Shown here piece by piece: positions 50,358 to 58,883 of a stretch of DNA of 64,000 nucleotides (position 1 is its first letter; each line of letters opens with the position of its first letter). The notes beneath the pieces are model-generated. The model did no database searches. It saw only the letters and a list, made by a program, of their open reading frames with translations, and was not told where the DNA came from. Both the position numbers and the translations under genes were made by a program. The stretch is from Streptomyces sp. WAC 01529 (GTDB lineage Bacteria > Actinomycetota > Actinomycetes > Streptomycetales > Streptomycetaceae). The stretch is taken from contig NZ_CP029617.1 in NCBI RefSeq assembly GCF_003945545.1, forward strand, positions 3,049,001 to 3,113,000. The letters run 5' to 3'.

Positions 50358-50911
50358 GCCGTCACCCCCCGCTCCTCGAGCGCGAGCTTCATCGAACGAA
50401 GCGCGTAGAAGACCCGCGAGCGGACCGTGCCGCTGGGTATGCCCAGCGTCTGAGCCGCCTCATTGACGGTACGCCCTTTGAAGTAGGTCTCCACAAGTAC
50501 CTCGCGGTGCGCGGGAGTCAGGTCCTCCAGCGCGTCGGAGAGCGTCATGAGCCACAGCGCCTTATCGATCTCGTCCTCCGCGGGGATGACCTCCAGCGGC
50601 GACGGATCGACCTCCTGCGGCCGGGCCTGCCGGCTGCGGTGGCCGTCGATGACGATGCGCCGGGCGACCGTCACCAGCCAGGGGCGTACCGAACCGGTCG
50701 CCCGATTGAGCTGACCGGCGTTCTTCCAGGCACGGATGAGTGTTTCCTGTACGACATCCTCGGCGCGTTGGCGGTCGCCCGCCACCAGCCGCAGCACATA
50801 CGCGAGGAGGGGCCCCGCGTGCTCGCGGTAGAGCGCGCGCATCAACTCCTCGTCGGGCCCCGGTGGCCGGCCGAGACGATGCCGGGCCGGCTTCGGGCGT
50901 TCATCGGCCAC
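50354..50911 (-). CDS. sigU: ECF RNA polymerase sigma factor, SigU-like
   Basis: 185 residues from GTG 50911 (VADERPKPARH), with AAGGA about 9 nt upstream; a GTG at 50929 is a weaker start. Region 2: LMRALYREHAGPLLAYVLRLVAGDRQRAEDVVQETLIRAWKN with RPWLVTVARRIVIDGHR. Region 4: LTPAHREVLVETYFKGRTVNEAAQTLGIPSGTVRSRVFYALRSMK. It is co-translated with the anti-sigma gene. Two perfect 24-bp tandem repeats lie directly upstream and may contain its promoter. Confidence 0.93.
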   Translation of the reverse strand: MADERPKPARHRLGRPPGPDEELMRALYREHAGPLLAYVLRLVAGDRQRAEDVVQETLIRAWKNAGQLNRATGSVRPWLVTVARRIVIDGHRSRQARPQEVDPSPLEVIPAEDEIDKALWLMTLSDALEDLTPAHREVLVETYFKGRTVNEAAQTLGIPSGTVRSRVFYALRSMKLALEERGVTA

Positions 50912-50939
50912 GGCGGAATCCTTGCGCACGGCTGCCTCC

Positions 50940-50987
50940 GGTGTCCGCGGTTCGAGCGGGTCTGGTGTCCGCGGTTCGAGCGGGTCT
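50940..50987. repeat. Two perfect 24-bp tandem repeats upstream of sigU
   Basis: GGTGTCCGCGGTTCGAGCGGGTCT occurs at 50940-50963 and 50964-50987, followed by a partial GGYGGGTGTC. It lies 29-76 nt before the sigma gene start, in the promoter region. A GTACGTACGTACGT microsatellite follows at about 51007-51020. Confidence 0.85.
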
Positions 50988-51122
50988 GGCGGGTGTCACA
51001 TCGGAGGTACGTACGTACGTGGGCGGCGGGGCGTTCAACGCGGCTCGGCGGGAGGGGATTCGCGGGCGCGGGCAGGCCTCCAAGGCACAGGCCGGCCGGC
51101 CCGGCCATGGGTACGGGCGGCC

Positions 51123-51710
51123 TCAGGCGCGGGCCAGGGCCGCCCTGCGGCGGTGCCTCGCCACCCGTTCGCGGTTGCCGCAGACCTCGCTGGAGCACCA
51201 GCGGCGCCGGTGGCCGCGGGACGTGTCCAGGTACACGATGGGGCAGTTGTCCCCCTCGCACTGGCGCAGCAGCGCGCGGGCCACGGGGTCGGTGAGCAGG
51301 TCGACGGCGTCCCTGGCGACGCAGGCGACGAGCGCCGCGCACTCCGGGGCCTCGCGCAGGGCGCGGGCCAGGGTGCCGTCGGCGGCGCGGACCGCGTGGG
51401 GGACGGGCGGCGCCGGAGCGGCCAGCGCGTTGACCCGCTCAAGGGCCGCGTCGGCGGGCCTGCCCTCGATCTCGCCGAGGACCAACTCCGCGACGTGACC
51501 CCGTAGTTCGAGGAACCCGGCGAGCCAGGAAGGGCCCGCCCCCGGCAGCGGGGCATCCGCCGGGACCAGACCGGCGCCCACGAGCCAGTCGCCCAGTCTC
51601 GCCATGGAGTCGAGCCGCTCCACGGGGTGGTTCGTCGCCACGAGGTCCAGGCAGCTCCGCCCGGAGTCGAATCGCAGCTCGTACGGAGCCGGGGCCATGC
51701 CCAACGCCAT
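51123..51710 (-). CDS. CGNR zinc-finger / ABATE domain protein
   Basis: 195 residues. N-terminal ABATE domain (RFDSGRSCLDLVATNHPVERLDSMARLGDWLVGAGLV) and a C-terminal CGNR zinc finger with C151, C156, C172 and C177 in QCEGDNCPIVYLDTSRGHRRRWCSSEVCGNRERV. The family is thought to be a DNA-binding, stress-type regulator. ATG 51698 (MAPAPYELR) is an alternative start. It is not linked to sigU by operon structure; 212 bp separate them. Confidence 0.88.
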   Translation of the reverse strand: MALGMAPAPYELRFDSGRSCLDLVATNHPVERLDSMARLGDWLVGAGLVPADAPLPGAGPSWLAGFLELRGHVAELVLGEIEGRPADAALERVNALAAPAPPVPHAVRAADGTLARALREAPECAALVACVARDAVDLLTDPVARALLRQCEGDNCPIVYLDTSRGHRRRWCSSEVCGNRERVARHRRRAALARA

Positions 51711-51837
51711 GCGCCTGTCACCGCCTTGGGGGTCACCGGTGAGTGAATGCCGTTGTGTACCCCCTACAGTGCCCGTCCCCCGGCGGGTCCGGAAGCCCTG
51801 CCACCGGCCCGGCGCCGACGAACCGTCAGATACCGCC

Positions 51838-53121
51838 TCACCCCCCGTACTTGGACTCGGCCACCGGATCGATCGCGAGCCGGTACCCCCGCTTGACCAC
51901 CGTCTGGATCAGCTTCGGCGCGCCCAGCGCCGTACGCAGCCGGGCCATCGCCGTCTCCACCGCGTGCTCGTCGCTGCCCGCCCCCGGCAGCGCCCGCAGC
52001 AGCTCGGCGCGGGCCACCACCCAGCCGGGCCGCCGGGCGAGGGCGCGTAGCAGGGCCATGCCCGCGGGCGGCACCGCCCGCAGCTCGTCGTCGACCAGCA
52101 CGGCGTGCCCGCGGATCTCCACGCGGTGCCCCGCGATCGGCAACGCCCGCGCGCGGGAGGGCAGTTCCTGGCAGAGGAGTTGTACGAGGGGGCCGAGCCG
52201 GAAGCGTTCGGGCTGGACGGTGTCGACCCCGAGCGACTGGAGCGGCAGCGCGGTCACGGGCCCCACGCAGGCGGTCAGCACGTCGTGCCCGAGGGCGGCG
52301 AGGAACTCGTCGGCCATGCCCCGCTCCTCCGCGCGGGCCAGCAGCGACGCGGCGGCGGGCGCGCTGGTGAAGGTCAGCGCGTCGACGCTCCGCGCGACCG
52401 TGGCGTCAAGGAGCCGGTCCACGGGCGCGATGTCCTCCGGCGGCAGCCACCGGTAGACGGGCACGCCGACGACCTCGGCGCCGCCGGCCCGCAGCGCCTC
52501 CACGAAGCCGGGCAGGGGCTCGCCGTGCAGCTGGAGCGCGATCCGACGCCCCTCGACGCCCTCGCCGAGCAGTCGGTCGAGGACCTCCGCCATGGACTCG
52601 GAGGAGGGCGACCACTCCTCGGTGAGCCCGGCGGCCCGCACGGCACCCTTCACCTTCGGCCCTCGGGCCAGCAGCTCGACCCCGCGCAGACAGCCGAGCA
52701 GGGCTTCCCCGTACCCCCAGCCGTCGGCGGCCTCGATCCAGCCGCGGAACCCGATCGCCGTGGTGGCGACCACGATGTCCGGGGCGTGGTCGATCAACTC
52801 CTTGGTCGCGGCGAGCAGTTCACTGTCGTCGGCGAGCGGCACGATGCGCAGCGCGGGAGCGTGCAGGACGGTCGCGCCGCGCCGCTGGAGGAGCGTGCCC
52901 AGCTCGTCGGCGCGGCGGGCGGCGGTCACCCCGACGGTGAATCCGGCGAGGGGGCCGTGGGCGGCGTCCTGGCCGCCGGGCGCGCCGGGCCGCGAGGCGG
53001 GGGCCGGCTGCGATGTCGATGCGGAGGCCGATGTGGAGGCCGATGTGGAGGCCGAGGGGCGGCTGGGCTGCGGTGGAGTGGCGTGCATAGTTTGTCTCGT
53101 CTCGTCCCGCTCGTGGCTCAT
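51838..53121 (-). CDS. nnaR: NnaR: uroporphyrinogen-III synthase-like DNA-binding regulator
   Basis: 427 residues. A Ser/Thr/Ala repeat leader (SASTSASTSASAST, from 15-bp DNA repeats near 53015-53060) precedes a HemD-like domain (GFTVGVTAARRADELGTLLQRRGATVLHAPAL to LGVDTVQPE, about residues 60-315). A response-regulator-type winged helix (MALLRALARRPGWVVARAELLRALPGAGSDEHAVETAMARLRTALG) is C-terminal. In S. coelicolor NnaR of this architecture cooperates with GlnR in nitrate/nitrite assimilation. It is downstream of narK, as there. ATG 53088 (MHATPPQ) is a possible shorter start. Confidence 0.88.
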   Translation of the reverse strand: MSHERDETRQTMHATPPQPSRPSASTSASTSASASTSQPAPASRPGAPGGQDAAHGPLAGFTVGVTAARRADELGTLLQRRGATVLHAPALRIVPLADDSELLAATKELIDHAPDIVVATTAIGFRGWIEAADGWGYGEALLGCLRGVELLARGPKVKGAVRAAGLTEEWSPSSESMAEVLDRLLGEGVEGRRIALQLHGEPLPGFVEALRAGGAEVVGVPVYRWLPPEDIAPVDRLLDATVARSVDALTFTSAPAAASLLARAEERGMADEFLAALGHDVLTACVGPVTALPLQSLGVDTVQPERFRLGPLVQLLCQELPSRARALPIAGHRVEIRGHAVLVDDELRAVPPAGMALLRALARRPGWVVARAELLRALPGAGSDEHAVETAMARLRTALGAPKLIQTVVKRGYRLAIDPVAESKYGG

Positions 53122-53134
53122 GGGCGGCGGACGA

Positions 53135-53166
53135 CCGAGCCTGTCAACGGCGCGTGACAGGCTCGG
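53135..53166. promoter_or_regulatory. 12-bp perfect hairpin between narK and nnaR
   Basis: CCGAGCCTGTCA (53135-53146), 8-nt loop, TGACAGGCTCGG (53155-53166), inside the 71-bp gap. It could attenuate readthrough from narK into nnaR or be an operator for nnaR. Confidence 0.65.
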
Positions 53167-53192
53167 ATCACAGCGATGTCCGCCGTGTTACG

Positions 53193-54539
53193 TCACACCT
53201 CGGCATAGCTGAGCTGCGGCTTCGCGTCCGTGTCGGCCCCGGCGACCGTACGGACGGCCGCCTTCCCCCGAAGGTATACGGCCCAGGTGACCACCGAGCA
53301 CACCCCGTAGAAGGCGAGGAATCCGACGAAGGCCCCCGTGCCCGACCCCACGGTCTGGAAGGACTGCCGCAGCGCGAGGTTGATGCCGAGCCCGCCGAGC
53401 GCGCCGACGGCCCCGATCAGCCCCATCGCGGCCCCGGACAGCCGCCGCCCGTACGCCGCGGCCTCCTCCCCCACGAGCCCCTTGCCCTCGGCCTTGGCCT
53501 GGAAGATCCCGGGGATCATCTTGTACGTCGATCCGTTGCCGAGCCCGGTGAGCACGAACAGGGCGATGAAGGCGCCGACGAACAGCGGCAGCGACTCCCT
53601 GACGGAGGCCAGCACGACGACGCCGGTCGCGGCCCCCATCCCGACGAAGTTCCCCAGGGTGATGCGCGCCCCGCCGAACCGGTCGGCGAGCCGCCCGCCC
53701 ACGGGCCGGATGAGCGAGCCGAGCAGCGGGCCGATGAAGGTCAGCTGCGCGGCCTCCAGCGGCGTACGGCCGAACTGTGTCTGGAGGACGAGCCCGAAGG
53801 CGAAGCTGTACCCGATGAAGGACCCGAACGTCCCCACATAGAGGAAGGCCATGATCCACGTGTGCGCGTCCCGCACGGCGGCCCTGACGGCCCCGGTGTC
53901 ATTGCGCACGGACGAGATGCTGTCCATGTAGCGCGCGGCGCAGAACACGGAGACGAGAACCAGCGGGATGTAGATCCCGAGCACCACCCGCGGCCCGCCG
54001 CTCGCCCCGATGACGGCGAGCCCGACGAGCTGCACGACGGGTACGCCGATGTTGCCGCCCCCCGCGTTGAGCCCGAGCGCCCAGCCCTTCTTCCGCAGCG
54101 GGAAGAAGGAGTTGATGTTGGTCATGCTGGAGGCGAAGTTGCCGCCGCCCACGCCGGTGAGCAGCGCGCACACCATGAAGGTGGTGTACGAGGTCCCCGG
54201 CTCCATGACGGCGAAGGCGGCGACGGTCGGCAGGAGCAGCAGCGAGGCGGCGATGACGGTCCAGTTACGCCCTCCGAAGCGGGCGACGGCGAAGGTGTAG
54301 GGGACGCGGACGACGGCTCCCACCAGGGTCGCCATCGACACCAGGAAGAACTTCCCCGCCGGATCGATCCCGTACTCCGGCCCCATGAACAGAACCATCA
54401 CGGACCACAGGCTCCACACGGAGAACCCGATGTGCTCGGAGAGCACCGAGAACGCCAGATTCCGCCGGGCGACCCGCTCCCCTCCCTCCTCCTTCCAGAA
54501 CTTCTCGTCCTCCGGGTCCCACCGCTCGATCCACATCAC
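53193..54539 (-). CDS. narK: NarK-type nitrate/nitrite transporter
   Basis: 448-residue major facilitator of the NNP (nitrate/nitrite porter) family with 12 membrane helices. The two nitrate signatures are visible as TGVGGGNFASSMTNINSFFPLRKKGWALGLNAGGGN and the C-terminal GAVGALGGLGINLAL. The N-terminal MMWIERWDPEDEKFW is typical of actinobacterial NarK. It would import nitrate or export nitrite. It lies first in a likely narK-nnaR unit. Upstream are two 17-bp direct repeats and possible GlnR half-sites. Confidence 0.94.
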   Translation of the reverse strand: MMWIERWDPEDEKFWKEEGGERVARRNLAFSVLSEHIGFSVWSLWSVMVLFMGPEYGIDPAGKFFLVSMATLVGAVVRVPYTFAVARFGGRNWTVIAASLLLLPTVAAFAVMEPGTSYTTFMVCALLTGVGGGNFASSMTNINSFFPLRKKGWALGLNAGGGNIGVPVVQLVGLAVIGASGGPRVVLGIYIPLVLVSVFCAARYMDSISSVRNDTGAVRAAVRDAHTWIMAFLYVGTFGSFIGYSFAFGLVLQTQFGRTPLEAAQLTFIGPLLGSLIRPVGGRLADRFGGARITLGNFVGMGAATGVVVLASVRESLPLFVGAFIALFVLTGLGNGSTYKMIPGIFQAKAEGKGLVGEEAAAYGRRLSGAAMGLIGAVGALGGLGINLALRQSFQTVGSGTGAFVGFLAFYGVCSVVTWAVYLRGKAAVRTVAGADTDAKPQLSYAEV

Positions 54540-54569
54540 ACGCCTCCACGGCTAGTCCACAGGCCTCGT

Positions 54570-54604
54570 CCGACGCTCCCGAAGGTGCCGACGCTCCCGA
54601 AGGT
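54570..54604. repeat. Direct repeats upstream of narK
   Basis: CCGACGCTCCCGAAGGT at 54570-54586 and 54588-54604, separated by 1 nt, 31-65 nt before the narK start. Farther upstream GAAAC (54620-54616) and GTCAC (54641-54637) on the minus strand lie 16 nt apart, roughly like GlnR half-sites but not a good match. Confidence 0.6.
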
Positions 54605-54700
54605 AGGGAGACCGCGTTTCGCCCCTGTGGCGCGGAGTGACCGCCGGGGAACGTTGCTCTCACGGGGGGTGGGGTGGGGTGGTGAGGGTGGGGCGGCCGG

Positions 54701-55731
54701 TCACCGGTTGATGGACTGGATCTCCTCGACCTCGACCTGCTGATCCGCGCCGAACCGGCCCTCGGGGAGGTCCCCGTCCTCGCCGGTGGTGCTGGTCCAG
54801 GTGATCTTCCAGGTGACGGTGGCCTGGAGGTCGTACGAACCGTCGCCGGAGGACCGCAGGTACTTCACGCCGCACGGCGGATCCGTGTCCGCGGGGGTGC
54901 CCTTGGCCCGGGGCACGCCGATCCGGTGGTCCTCGATCGGGCACTCCCCGGACGCGGGATAGGTCTCGGCGTCCTCCGTTCCCGGAGCGATCGAGAGGGA
55001 CATGGGTTCGGCGGTCGTGGTCGCGGAGAGGCCCGAGCCCGGGATGCTCGCGGTGACGGAGACCTTCTTGAACTTCGCCTTGTCCAGCCAGACCCAGGTC
55101 GGGAGATTGACCTTCGTCGTCCCCTGCGGGGCCATCGTGATCTCGGTGCTGGGCACGGGGAGTTCGTCGTAGGCGTACTCGGCGAGGATCTCGGGGGTCA
55201 CCGCGAGGGGTTCCTCGGGAGTCTTCCCCTCATCGACCCAGAAGGGCTGCTTGTCGCACGCGCTGGCCTCGGGGTCGTCCTTGCGGTTCGGATTGATCGC
55301 CGCGGCCCAGAACATCCCCTTGCCCTGCTTGTCGAGGTTGTAGTCCTTGTACGGCTTGCCCTTCTTGTAGCGGTTGTCGAGGTAGTCCCCGACGAACTCG
55401 CCGACGCCCTCGAAGATCGGTACACCGTCGCCGAAACCCCGCCACGCCTTGACCGTCTTCTCGATCTCCTTCGGCGAGAAGGCGGGTTCGTACCAGCAGG
55501 CGGGCGGATTCCAATTGCTGTCCGCCGACGAGAGGTTCCCGGTCCGGGCCGAGCTCGTATCGCCGTTGACCGACGTCTGGACCTTCGTCTGGACGGTGAT
55601 GGTGCGGCCGTTTCTGCCGCCCTTGGCTTCCTTGGTGGGGCTTGTGGTGTTCGTTCGGTCCGCCCAGGCCGGCGCCGCCTGCACGGTGAAGAGCACGGCC
55701 GTGATACGGCCAACGCCACGCTTTTGCGCAT
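54701..55731 (-). CDS. Secreted protein of unknown function, apparent frameshift in signal peptide
   Basis: The long frame from about 55696 encodes roughly 330 residues (VLFTVQAAPAWADRTNTTSP...) but lacks a full signal peptide. ATG 55731, whose first two bases overlap the upstream stop (TGATG), starts MRKSVALAV in another frame. Adding one base between 55705 and 55706 joins them into MRKSVALAV-ITAVLFTVQAAPAWA, a perfect signal peptide. So this is either a one-base deletion or a sequencing error. The mature protein is rich in Lys, Thr and Pro with a few Cys (NPPACWYEP, ASACDKQPFW, GECPIED, DPPCGVKY). Family not recognised. Translation is coupled to the upstream lipoprotein. Confidence 0.7.
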
Positions 55732-56390
55732 CACGGCTGGCAGACCTCGCTCCCGCGCTCCGACGTGCTCTTGGTCACCTGCCAAACCCCTTTGGAGTTC
55801 TTCCGGAGCCGGTCGTTGTAGAAGACGTACGAGTCCTTCGTTGCCTTCGTGACGTTCGTCTTCTTCGTCTTGCGGTCCTTCGTGTAGCCCTTGGACTCGT
55901 CGGCGCAGTAAGTGAGCCCGGCCGAACCGTCCTTGCCGAAGACGACCTTGCGGTTGAAGTAGCGCACCGTGCCGGTCACCGTCGTGCCGTCCTTGATGAA
56001 TCCGCTGACCCACTCCACCGTTCCGAGCAGAGCCGAGTCCTTGCTGTAGAAGACGATGGCCTCGGACTTGGGGTCCTGCTTCTCGATCGCCTCGTCAATT
56101 GCACGGAGGTACTCCGCGTTGTCACGCAGCACCGCGTCCGTCTTGGCGTCGCCTGTGGTCTCGGGTGTGAAGACGAGTTCGTCGCCCTCCGGCAGGGTGA
56201 CCTTGGGCCGCTCGACCCCATCGGACGAGGCCGAGGCCGACGGAGACTTCTTCGCGCCGTCTCCCGAATCGGCGCCCGCAATCTTGTCGTTGTCCTTCGT
56301 CCCTCCATCGCCGCCTCCACAGGCGGAGAGCGAAAGGGCAGCGACCGCGGTCATGGCGGCCGCTGCGAGCAGGGCGGGTCGGCGGTTCAC
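55731..56390 (-). CDS. Lipoprotein of unknown function
   Basis: 219 residues from GTG 56390 (VNRRPALLAAAAMTAVAAL), with CAGGAG about 8 nt upstream. The lipobox LSAC gives lipid-attached Cys24 followed by GGGDGG. A Ser/Ala/Lys linker precedes the folded part (RDNAEYLRAIDEAIEKQDPKSEAIVFYSKD, TGTVRYFNRKVVF). Cys in LTYCADE and SEVCQP may form a disulfide. Its stop codon overlaps the start of the following secreted protein, so the two likely act together at the cell surface. Confidence 0.82.
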   Translation of the reverse strand: MNRRPALLAAAAMTAVAALSLSACGGGDGGTKDNDKIAGADSGDGAKKSPSASASSDGVERPKVTLPEGDELVFTPETTGDAKTDAVLRDNAEYLRAIDEAIEKQDPKSEAIVFYSKDSALLGTVEWVSGFIKDGTTVTGTVRYFNRKVVFGKDGSAGLTYCADESKGYTKDRKTKKTNVTKATKDSYVFYNDRLRKNSKGVWQVTKSTSERGSEVCQP

Positions 56391-56468
56391 GGTCAGCTCC
56401 TGGTGAGACGAGAGTTCGCTGGGGTGAACCAAAACTATCCATGCGGGAGAGGCGAGGTCACGTCGAGG

Positions 56469-57032
56469 TCAGCCCAGGTGCGTGTCCCCCAGTGACACCA
56501 ACAGGCGGCGCAGCGCCCAGTCGAGGGCCTCGCGGTCGGCGGGGGTGAGGGCGGCCAGCATGCGCTGTTCGTTGGCGATGTGGGCGACGACCGCGCGGTC
56601 GATCAGGTCGAGGCCCGCCTCCGTGAGGCGGACGCGGATGGCCCGGCGGTCGGCGGGGTCCTGGCGGCGTTCGATGAGGCCCTTGCGCTCCAACTTGTCC
56701 AGGCGGTTGGTGATGGCGCCCGACGTCACCATCGCCGTCTTGAGCAGGCCGCCCGCGGTCAGTTCGTGCGGCGCGCCGACCCGTCGCAGCGTGGCGAGGA
56801 CGTCGAACTCCGCGAACTCCAGGCCGTACTCGGCGAAGACCGTCTTCATGCCCTTGCTCAGCAGTTGCTCCGCGCGCTTGATGCGGCCCACCAGGGCCAT
56901 CGCGTCCAGGCCCGCGAGGTCCAGGTCGGGGCGCTCACGGCGCCACTGGGCGCGCAGCGCGTCGATGGCGTCCGCGCGGGGCTCGTCGGCGCTGCCCCCA
57001 CGGGGCTCTTCCGGTGTCTCTTGCTCGGCCAT
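56469..57032 (-). CDS. MarR-family regulator of divergent EamA transporter
   Basis: 187 residues from MAEQETPEEP at 57032. Winged helix: AEFDVLATLRRVGAPHELTAGGLLKTAMVTSGAITNRLDKLERKGLIERRQDPADRRAIRVRLTEAG (about residues 75-145). It has an unusually long N-terminal part (~45 residues). Divergent from an EamA transporter; two TCTCAACGTT-type sites lie between the genes, one near-perfect and one perfect. Confidence 0.92.
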   Translation of the reverse strand: MAEQETPEEPRGGSADEPRADAIDALRAQWRRERPDLDLAGLDAMALVGRIKRAEQLLSKGMKTVFAEYGLEFAEFDVLATLRRVGAPHELTAGGLLKTAMVTSGAITNRLDKLERKGLIERRQDPADRRAIRVRLTEAGLDLIDRAVVAHIANEQRMLAALTPADREALDWALRRLLVSLGDTHLG

Positions 57033-57053
57033 GACTCGGCATCGCTCCAAATC

Positions 57054-57067
57054 TCTCAACGTTCAGA
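57054..57067. promoter_or_regulatory. MarR operator copy 1 (one mismatch)
   Basis: TCTCAACGTTCAGA, identical to the perfect site at 57102 except for one base. It is 21 nt upstream of the marR start. Confidence 0.65.
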
Positions 57068-57101
57068 TACTTGACGTTCGCAGATCGAGGCTCCATATTT
57101 A

Positions 57102-57115
57102 TCTCAACGTTGAGA
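57102..57115. promoter_or_regulatory. MarR operator copy 2 (perfect palindrome)
   Basis: TCTCAACGTTGAGA, 14-bp perfect palindrome, 48 bp from copy 1 and 37 nt before the EamA ATG. The pair sits to control both divergent genes. Confidence 0.8.
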
Positions 57116-57151
57116 ATAACAGCGTTCAGGGGAAGAGCGAGGGGAAGCGCC

Positions 57152-58132
57152 ATGTCCGCCAGCAAGAGCACCGCAGAGCAGCACCCGTCCGGAGAGCAGC
57201 GTTCCGGGCAGGACCTGCCCACCAAGGACCTGCCCACCAAGGACCTGCCCGCCAGCGCCCCCTCCCCCCGGAGGTCCGCGAAGGCCGCGGCCGGCATCGC
57301 CGCGCTGGCCGCCATCGGCCCGGCGACGTGGGGCACGACCTACGTCACCACGACCGAACTGCTCCCCCCGGACCGCCCGTTGCTCGCCGCGGCCCTGCGC
57401 GCCCTGCCCGCCGGGCTGATCCTGCTCGCGCTCACCCGGCGGCTGCCGCGCGGTGACTGGTGGTGGAAGGCGGCCGTGCTCGGCCTGCTGAACTTCGGGG
57501 CGTTCTTCCCGCTCCTCTTCTTCGGCGCCTACCGCCTGCCCGGCGGCGTCGCCTCGACGATCAGCGCGGTCATGCCGCTGCTGGTGGCGGGCTTCGGGAT
57601 CGGCGTACTGAAGGTGCGGCCCACCCGGCGTACGTTGATCGCGGGCCTCGTCGGCGTCGTGGGCGTGGGCCTGCTGGTCCTGCGCGGCAGCGCGGCGGTC
57701 GACGCCACCGGGCTCGCGGCGATGCTGGCGGCCACGACGCTGATGGCCCTCGCGGTGGTGCTCAGCAAGCGGTGGGGCCGCCCCGAGGGAGTCTCCCTGC
57801 TCACGCTCACCGGCTGGCAACTGACCGCGGGCGGCCTGGTCCTGGCCCCCATCGCCCTCACCGCCGAGGGCCTGCCGGACCACCTCACGGGCGCCAACCT
57901 CGCCGGTTACGCCTACCTCGGCATCATCGGCACGGCCATCGCGTACGCCCTGTGGTTCCGCGGCATCGAGCGCCTCCCCGCCTCCTCGGTCTCCTTCCTC
58001 GGCCTGACCAACCCGGTCGTCGCCACACTGGCGGGCCTGCTGCTCCTGGGCCAGACGCTGACCCCCTGGCAACTGGGCGGCCTGGCCCTGGTCCTCACCA
58101 GCGTCCTCCTGGGCCAAAGCCGCCGCGCGTAA
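57152..58132 (+). CDS. EamA/DMT-family transporter
   Basis: 326 residues from MSASKSTAEQH at 57152, with GAGGGGAAG 4-12 nt upstream. A hydrophilic N-terminus contains two tandem KDLPT units (TKDLPTKDLPA). Ten membrane helices in two EamA repeats follow, with WGTTYVTTTELLPPDRPLLAAALRALPAG at the start of the first. It is of the RhaT/YdcZ drug/metabolite exporter type. The short gap (50 nt) to the NmrA-like gene suggests an operon. Substrate unknown. Confidence 0.9.
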   Translation: MSASKSTAEQHPSGEQRSGQDLPTKDLPTKDLPASAPSPRRSAKAAAGIAALAAIGPATWGTTYVTTTELLPPDRPLLAAALRALPAGLILLALTRRLPRGDWWWKAAVLGLLNFGAFFPLLFFGAYRLPGGVASTISAVMPLLVAGFGIGVLKVRPTRRTLIAGLVGVVGVGLLVLRGSAAVDATGLAAMLAATTLMALAVVLSKRWGRPEGVSLLTLTGWQLTAGGLVLAPIALTAEGLPDHLTGANLAGYAYLGIIGTAIAYALWFRGIERLPASSVSFLGLTNPVVATLAGLLLLGQTLTPWQLGGLALVLTSVLLGQSRRA

Positions 58133-58182
58133 CCACAGTCCCCCAGACGCCGCACCGACCCCACCGAACCCAGGAGCCCACC

Positions 58183-58830
58183 ATGCGCATCACCGTCTTC
58201 GGAGCAGCCGGAACCGCCGGAAGCCGCATCGTCACGGAGGCCCTGTCCCGCGGCCACGAGGTCACCGCGGTGGTCCGCGACGCCGCCCGCTTCACCGAGC
58301 TGCACCCCGACGCCACGCACCGCACGGGCGACGCGGGACGCCCCGACCACGTGGCCGAGTTGGCCGCCGGACAGGACGCCGTGGTGAACGCGACGAGACC
58401 GGCCCCGGGCCGCGAGAGCGACCACGCGGCCATCACCGCAGCCATGCTGACGGGCCTCGCCCGCACCCCCGGCGTACGCCTCCTGGTGATCGGCGGCGCG
58501 GGCAGCCTGACGGTCCCCGGCACCGAGGGAACCCTCGCGATCGACGACCCCCGTTACGTCCCCCCGGCCTGGCGCCACATAGCCGAGGCCTCCAACGCCC
58601 AGTACGACGCGCTCCGCACGGCGACCACGGACGTGGACTGGACCTACCTGAGCCCCTCCGCGCTCCTCGAACCCGGCACCCGCACGGGCACGTTCCGCCT
58701 GGGCGGGGACGAGCTTTTGGTGGACGCGGAGGGCGGCTCATCCCTCTCGATGGAGGACTTGGCGGTGGCCCTCCTGGACGAAGCGGAGAACCCGAAGCAC
58801 CCCCGCTCCCGCTTCACGGCCGGGTACTGA
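58183..58830 (+). CDS. NAD(P)-binding NmrA-like protein
   Basis: 215 residues. A Rossmann fold is shown by ITVFGAAGTAGSRIVTEALSRGHEVTAVVRD at the N-terminus; atypical short-chain dehydrogenases of the NmrA/SDR_a5 type have this pattern. LLVIGGAGSLTV and the YLSPSALLEPGTRTGTFRLGGDELL region are typical. CAGGAG precedes ATG 58183. It is probably co-transcribed with the EamA transporter, suggesting a shared stress or detoxification response under the MarR regulator. Confidence 0.88.
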   Translation: MRITVFGAAGTAGSRIVTEALSRGHEVTAVVRDAARFTELHPDATHRTGDAGRPDHVAELAAGQDAVVNATRPAPGRESDHAAITAAMLTGLARTPGVRLLVIGGAGSLTVPGTEGTLAIDDPRYVPPAWRHIAEASNAQYDALRTATTDVDWTYLSPSALLEPGTRTGTFRLGGDELLVDAEGGSSLSMEDLAVALLDEAENPKHPRSRFTAGY

Positions 58831-58883
58831 GGGCGCACCACCCGGCGGACGTCCACAGGACGCCCCGCCCGACGGACGTACCG

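Noticed and set aside
54605..54660. GlnR box upstream of narK
   Set aside because: Only two half-site-like pentamers at imperfect spacing; kept as a weak remark in the repeat entry, not as a site.
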